Below, piece after piece: positions 62,113 through 64,000 of a stretch of DNA of 64,000 nucleotides. The notes under the pieces were generated by a model. That model saw only the letters and a list, made by a program, of their open reading frames with translations. It had not been told where the DNA came from and did no database searches. How positions within the stretch are numbered: the first letter of the stretch is position 1; every line of letters begins with the position of its first letter. A program made the position numbers and the translations under genes. The stretch lies in the NCBI GenBank assembly GCA_943788095.1, contig CALSOZ010000004.1, positions 124,001 through 188,000 of the forward strand. The letters are read 5' to 3'. Source of the DNA: an uncultured Flavobacteriaceae bacterium. GTDB lineage: Bacteria; Bacteroidota; Bacteroidia; Flavobacteriales; Flavobacteriaceae.

Positions 62113-63311
62113 GGCATAACTCCAACTGTTTTCATGCAGCCTTTCATCTTTTGATACGTTCGTTCGATATCGTTGTCTAACCCAATAGAAAACCGAATCA
62201 GGCCTTCACTTAGTCCCATTTCTTTTTGTTCGTCTTCTGGAATTTCCGATGATGTTGAACTTCCTGGCGCACTAAACAAGGTTTTGTAAAACCCTAAACT
62301 AACGGCCAAATACCCTAAATTTTCTTTTTGCATGAGTTCCATCAATGCATTGGCTTTTTCCAGACTGCCAGCATCAATGGTCATCATGCCTCCAAATCCG
62401 TATTCAGGATTCATCATGTGTTTGAACTTTTCATGAGACGGGTGCGATTGTAATCCTGGGTACACGGTTGTGATGCCATCACTTTCAAACTTTTCAGACA
62501 AATAAAGCGCATTGGTACTGTGTTGTTTGATTCTTATATGGAGGGTTCTTAGGTTTTTTAAGATAGATGATGCCGGACGGCTGTCCATTGTAGATCCAAA
62601 TAACATGGCTGCACCATCAATTACACTCCTTAAATTGTTAATCAATTCTTGTGTTCCACAAACAACGCCGCCAATGGTATCACTAGTTCCATTGATGAAT
62701 TTTGTTAAACTGTGAATTACAATATCGGCCCCCAATTCTTTTGGCGAAATGGATAGTGGCGAAAACGTATTATCCACCACCAATTGTAAGTTGTGTTGTT
62801 TCGCAAGTGCGGCCAACTCTTTAATATCTGCCACTTCTAGAAGGGGATTACTGACAGATTCACAGTACAGAACTTTTGTATTAGGAGTAATGGCTGCTTC
62901 AACCTTTTCCAGTTTTGTAATATCAACAAAGCTTGTTTGAATGTTGAGTTTGGGTGCAAAGTTTTTAAGAAAAGCATAGGTGCCTCCATAGATTGTACGA
63001 CTCGAAACCACATGATCGCCCGCGCCACAGAGTTGCATCAGTATCGCCGTAATGGCGCCCATTCCTGACCCAAAAACATTGGCAGTTTCGGTAGCTTCCA
63101 TCGCGGCCAGGGCTTCGCCTAAGTATAAATTTGATGGTGTTGTATGTCGAGCATATAAATGACAGCCGTCTGTATTGCCTTCAAAAGTATCAGACATGGT
63201 TTTGGCTGAGACAAAAGTAAAGGTTGTTGCATCAGAAATGGAGGGGTTGACGCCTCCAAATTCTCCAAAATATTGTAAGTCTTGTATGTTGTTTGCGGGT
63301 TTAAAAGCCAT
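62109..63311 (-). CDS. Cys/Met metabolism PLP-dependent enzyme (methionine gamma-lyase / cystathionine synthase-like)
   Basis: A 400-residue PLP enzyme of the trans-sulfuration family. Features are YARHTTPSNLYLGEALAAME, VFGSGMGAITAILMQLCGAG, SVSNPLLEVADI, VDNTFSPLSISP and the PLP lysine in HSLTKFINGTSDTIGGVVCG. The C-terminus has GLIRFSIGLDNDIE. It could be a methionine gamma-lyase, cystathionine gamma-synthase or gamma-lyase; the sequence alone does not decide. An Lrp-type regulator is divergent and separated by 159 bp. Confidence 0.9.
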   Translation of the reverse strand: MAFKPANNIQDLQYFGEFGGVNPSISDATTFTFVSAKTMSDTFEGNTDGCHLYARHTTPSNLYLGEALAAMEATETANVFGSGMGAITAILMQLCGAGDHVVSSRTIYGGTYAFLKNFAPKLNIQTSFVDITKLEKVEAAITPNTKVLYCESVSNPLLEVADIKELAALAKQHNLQLVVDNTFSPLSISPKELGADIVIHSLTKFINGTSDTIGGVVCGTQELINNLRSVIDGAAMLFGSTMDSRPASSILKNLRTLHIRIKQHSTNALYLSEKFESDGITTVYPGLQSHPSHEKFKHMMNPEYGFGGMMTIDAGSLEKANALMELMQKENLGYLAVSLGFYKTLFSAPGSSTSSEIPEDEQKEMGLSEGLIRFSIGLDNDIERTYQKMKGCMKTVGVMP

Positions 63312-63388
63312 GGTTAGTTAGATTTAATAGAGCATCAAAGTTGATTAAATTTAGAATTATAAACAATAACTTTATGTAATCTCCATAA

Positions 63389-63418
63389 ATAAATCTATAA
63401 ATTGATTTATATATAGAT
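63389..63418. promoter_or_regulatory. overlapping inverted repeats in the PLP enzyme/lrp divergent region
   Basis: ATCTATA (63393-63399) / TATAGAT (63412-63418) with a 12-bp spacer overlaps ATAAATC (63389-63395) / GATTTAT (63404-63410) with an 8-bp spacer. Both are perfect. AT-rich symmetric sites are typical of Lrp-family operators, so this may be the autoregulatory and target site. Confidence 0.5.
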
Positions 63419-63428
63419 GAAAAATTTA

Positions 63429-63436
63429 TATTTTTG
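63429..63436 (+). promoter_or_regulatory. -7 box of the lrp-like gene
   Basis: TATTTTTG, an exact TAnnTTTG match, 34 nt before the ATG and 10 bp after the inverted repeats. A TTG lies upstream (63402-63404), but 24 nt is longer than usual. Confidence 0.5.
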
Positions 63437-63470
63437 AATTAATATTTATAGAATCAGAAATTTAATCAAA

Positions 63471-63929
63471 ATGAAATTAGACGCAATCGATACGAAACTG
63501 CTAAATTTTCTTCAGGAAGATGCAAAACAAACCAATAAAGAGCTGTCTGCTAAATTAGATATGTCGGTAACGGCTGTATATGAACGTATTAAAAAGCTCG
63601 AAAAAGCGGGAATTATTGATAAATACGTGGCGCTAGTTAACAAACAAAGCGTTGGAAAAGCGTTTGTGGCGTTTTGCCATATAAAATTGGTAAAACATTC
63701 TCAAGAATTGGTAAATCAATTTGAAAAAGAAGTGGCCACAATCAATGAAGTTTTAGAAGCTTATCACCTGAGTGGCGATTACGACTACTTGCTTAAAGTT
63801 CATGTAGAAGATATGGCATCATTTAGAAAATTCATGGTCAGTAAACTTACAAATATTGATCATATCGGTAGCAGTAACAGTATGTTTGTGATTTCTGAAG
63901 TAAAACATACCACAGCTGTTAATATTTAG
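63471..63929 (+). CDS. Lrp/AsnC-family transcriptional regulator
   Basis: A 152-residue regulator. The N-terminal HTH (LDAIDTKLLNFLQEDAKQTN, then MSVTAVYERIKKLEKAGIID) is followed by the RAM ligand-binding domain (VGKAFVAFCHIKLVK, VLEAYHLSGDYDYLLKVHVED). This is the complete Lrp/AsnC architecture. Such regulators sense amino acids. It is divergent from the methionine/cysteine-type PLP enzyme, the usual arrangement for a local regulator, and inverted repeats lie between them. Confidence 0.95.
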   Translation: MKLDAIDTKLLNFLQEDAKQTNKELSAKLDMSVTAVYERIKKLEKAGIIDKYVALVNKQSVGKAFVAFCHIKLVKHSQELVNQFEKEVATINEVLEAYHLSGDYDYLLKVHVEDMASFRKFMVSKLTNIDHIGSSNSMFVISEVKHTTAVNI

Positions 63930-63963
63930 TCATTAAATTATTCTCCCATTGATTATATGTTTG

Positions 63964-63971
63964 TACTTTTG
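63964..63971 (+). promoter_or_regulatory. -7 box before the gene at the right edge
   Basis: TACTTTTG, an exact TAnnTTTG match, 23 nt before an ATG at 63995. Confidence 0.45.
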
Positions 63972-63994
63972 TATAAATTAAAAACCAAATTATT

Positions 63995-64000
63995 ATGAAA
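63995..64000 (+). CDS. start of a gene cut by the window edge
   Basis: Only ATGAAA is visible. A -7 box 23 nt upstream and the intergenic spacing suggest a real start; the product cannot be named. Confidence 0.4.

Noticed and set aside
1-64000. CRISPR arrays, insertion sequences or prophage
   Set aside because: No regularly spaced repeats, transposase motifs, integrase with att sites or phage structural genes are seen; the only tyrosine recombinase is a chromosomal XerD.

Overview
The window is an AT-rich bacterial chromosome segment from a marine member of the Flavobacteriaceae (Bacteroidota). The assignment rests on several kinds of evidence: -7 boxes of the Bacteroidota form TAnnTTTG, genes typical of flavobacteria (a CAL67264-type membrane protein, DUF6048/DUF6452 next to RlmD, a CCC-motif protein, a TonB-dependent receptor with an N-terminal carboxypeptidase-like domain, a type IX secretion tail remnant), menaquinone as the quinone, and a proteorhodopsin with its retinal-forming partner Blh.

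Layout. 1-4151 (minus) is a tightly packed operon: TetR-like regulator, AarF/UbiB kinase, flavin reductase, DUF2256, DASH cryptochrome, and the start of an FeS-BCP-type photolyase. 4219-9111 holds a NIP-like aquaporin, an internally deleted YifB/ComM gene, an aldehyde dehydrogenase, a pseudouridine synthase, PanB and a collagen-like lipoprotein. 9347-13012 carries DnaK, Blh and proteorhodopsin. 13146-22682 is a menaquinone cluster (MenI-like, MenF, MenD, MenB, MenA, MenC, MenE) interrupted by DUF2853, CvfB and a CPBP protease. 22657-30588 has a carboxyltransferase, pirin, EttA, small conserved proteins, RlmD and a channel-like membrane protein. 30815-38110 holds RocD, a decayed T9SS tail, GapN between two paralogous CCC-type membrane proteins, a Smr protein and a cysteine desulfurase. 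38107-46901 contains a TonB-dependent receptor, an M23 peptidase, ZapB-like and ZapA, a 6S-like RNA, RNase Y, XerD and an FGE-type lipoprotein. 47270-64000 has surface proteins, tRNA-Ser(UGA), a DegT aminotransferase, an envelope/division operon (FtsK, LolA, LptF/G, RibBA), an AsmA-like protein, and a Met/Cys PLP enzyme divergent from an Lrp regulator.

Functional themes. Light is prominent: proteorhodopsin plus Blh give a light-driven proton pump, and the photolyase operon gives repair or light sensing, with a flavin reductase beside it. Menaquinone synthesis is nearly complete; only MenH is not seen.

Quality. Six single-base frameshifts interrupt otherwise conserved genes (menD, menC, rocD twice, a CCC-type gene, ftsK). 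Five are +1, most of them at or beside short homopolymers, and two of the genes are expected to be essential. Residual sequencing error is the most economical reading. The YifB deletion is different: it is large, in frame and clean. I found no insertion sequence, prophage, CRISPR array, rRNA operon or defence island. No wholly new system is evident. The most unusual items are the mini-YifB, the W/A/A/R aquaporin with a Cys-rich tail, the lipoprotein FGE with both catalytic cysteines, and a set of -7 boxes lying 3-7 nt before start codons, which suggests leaderless mRNAs.
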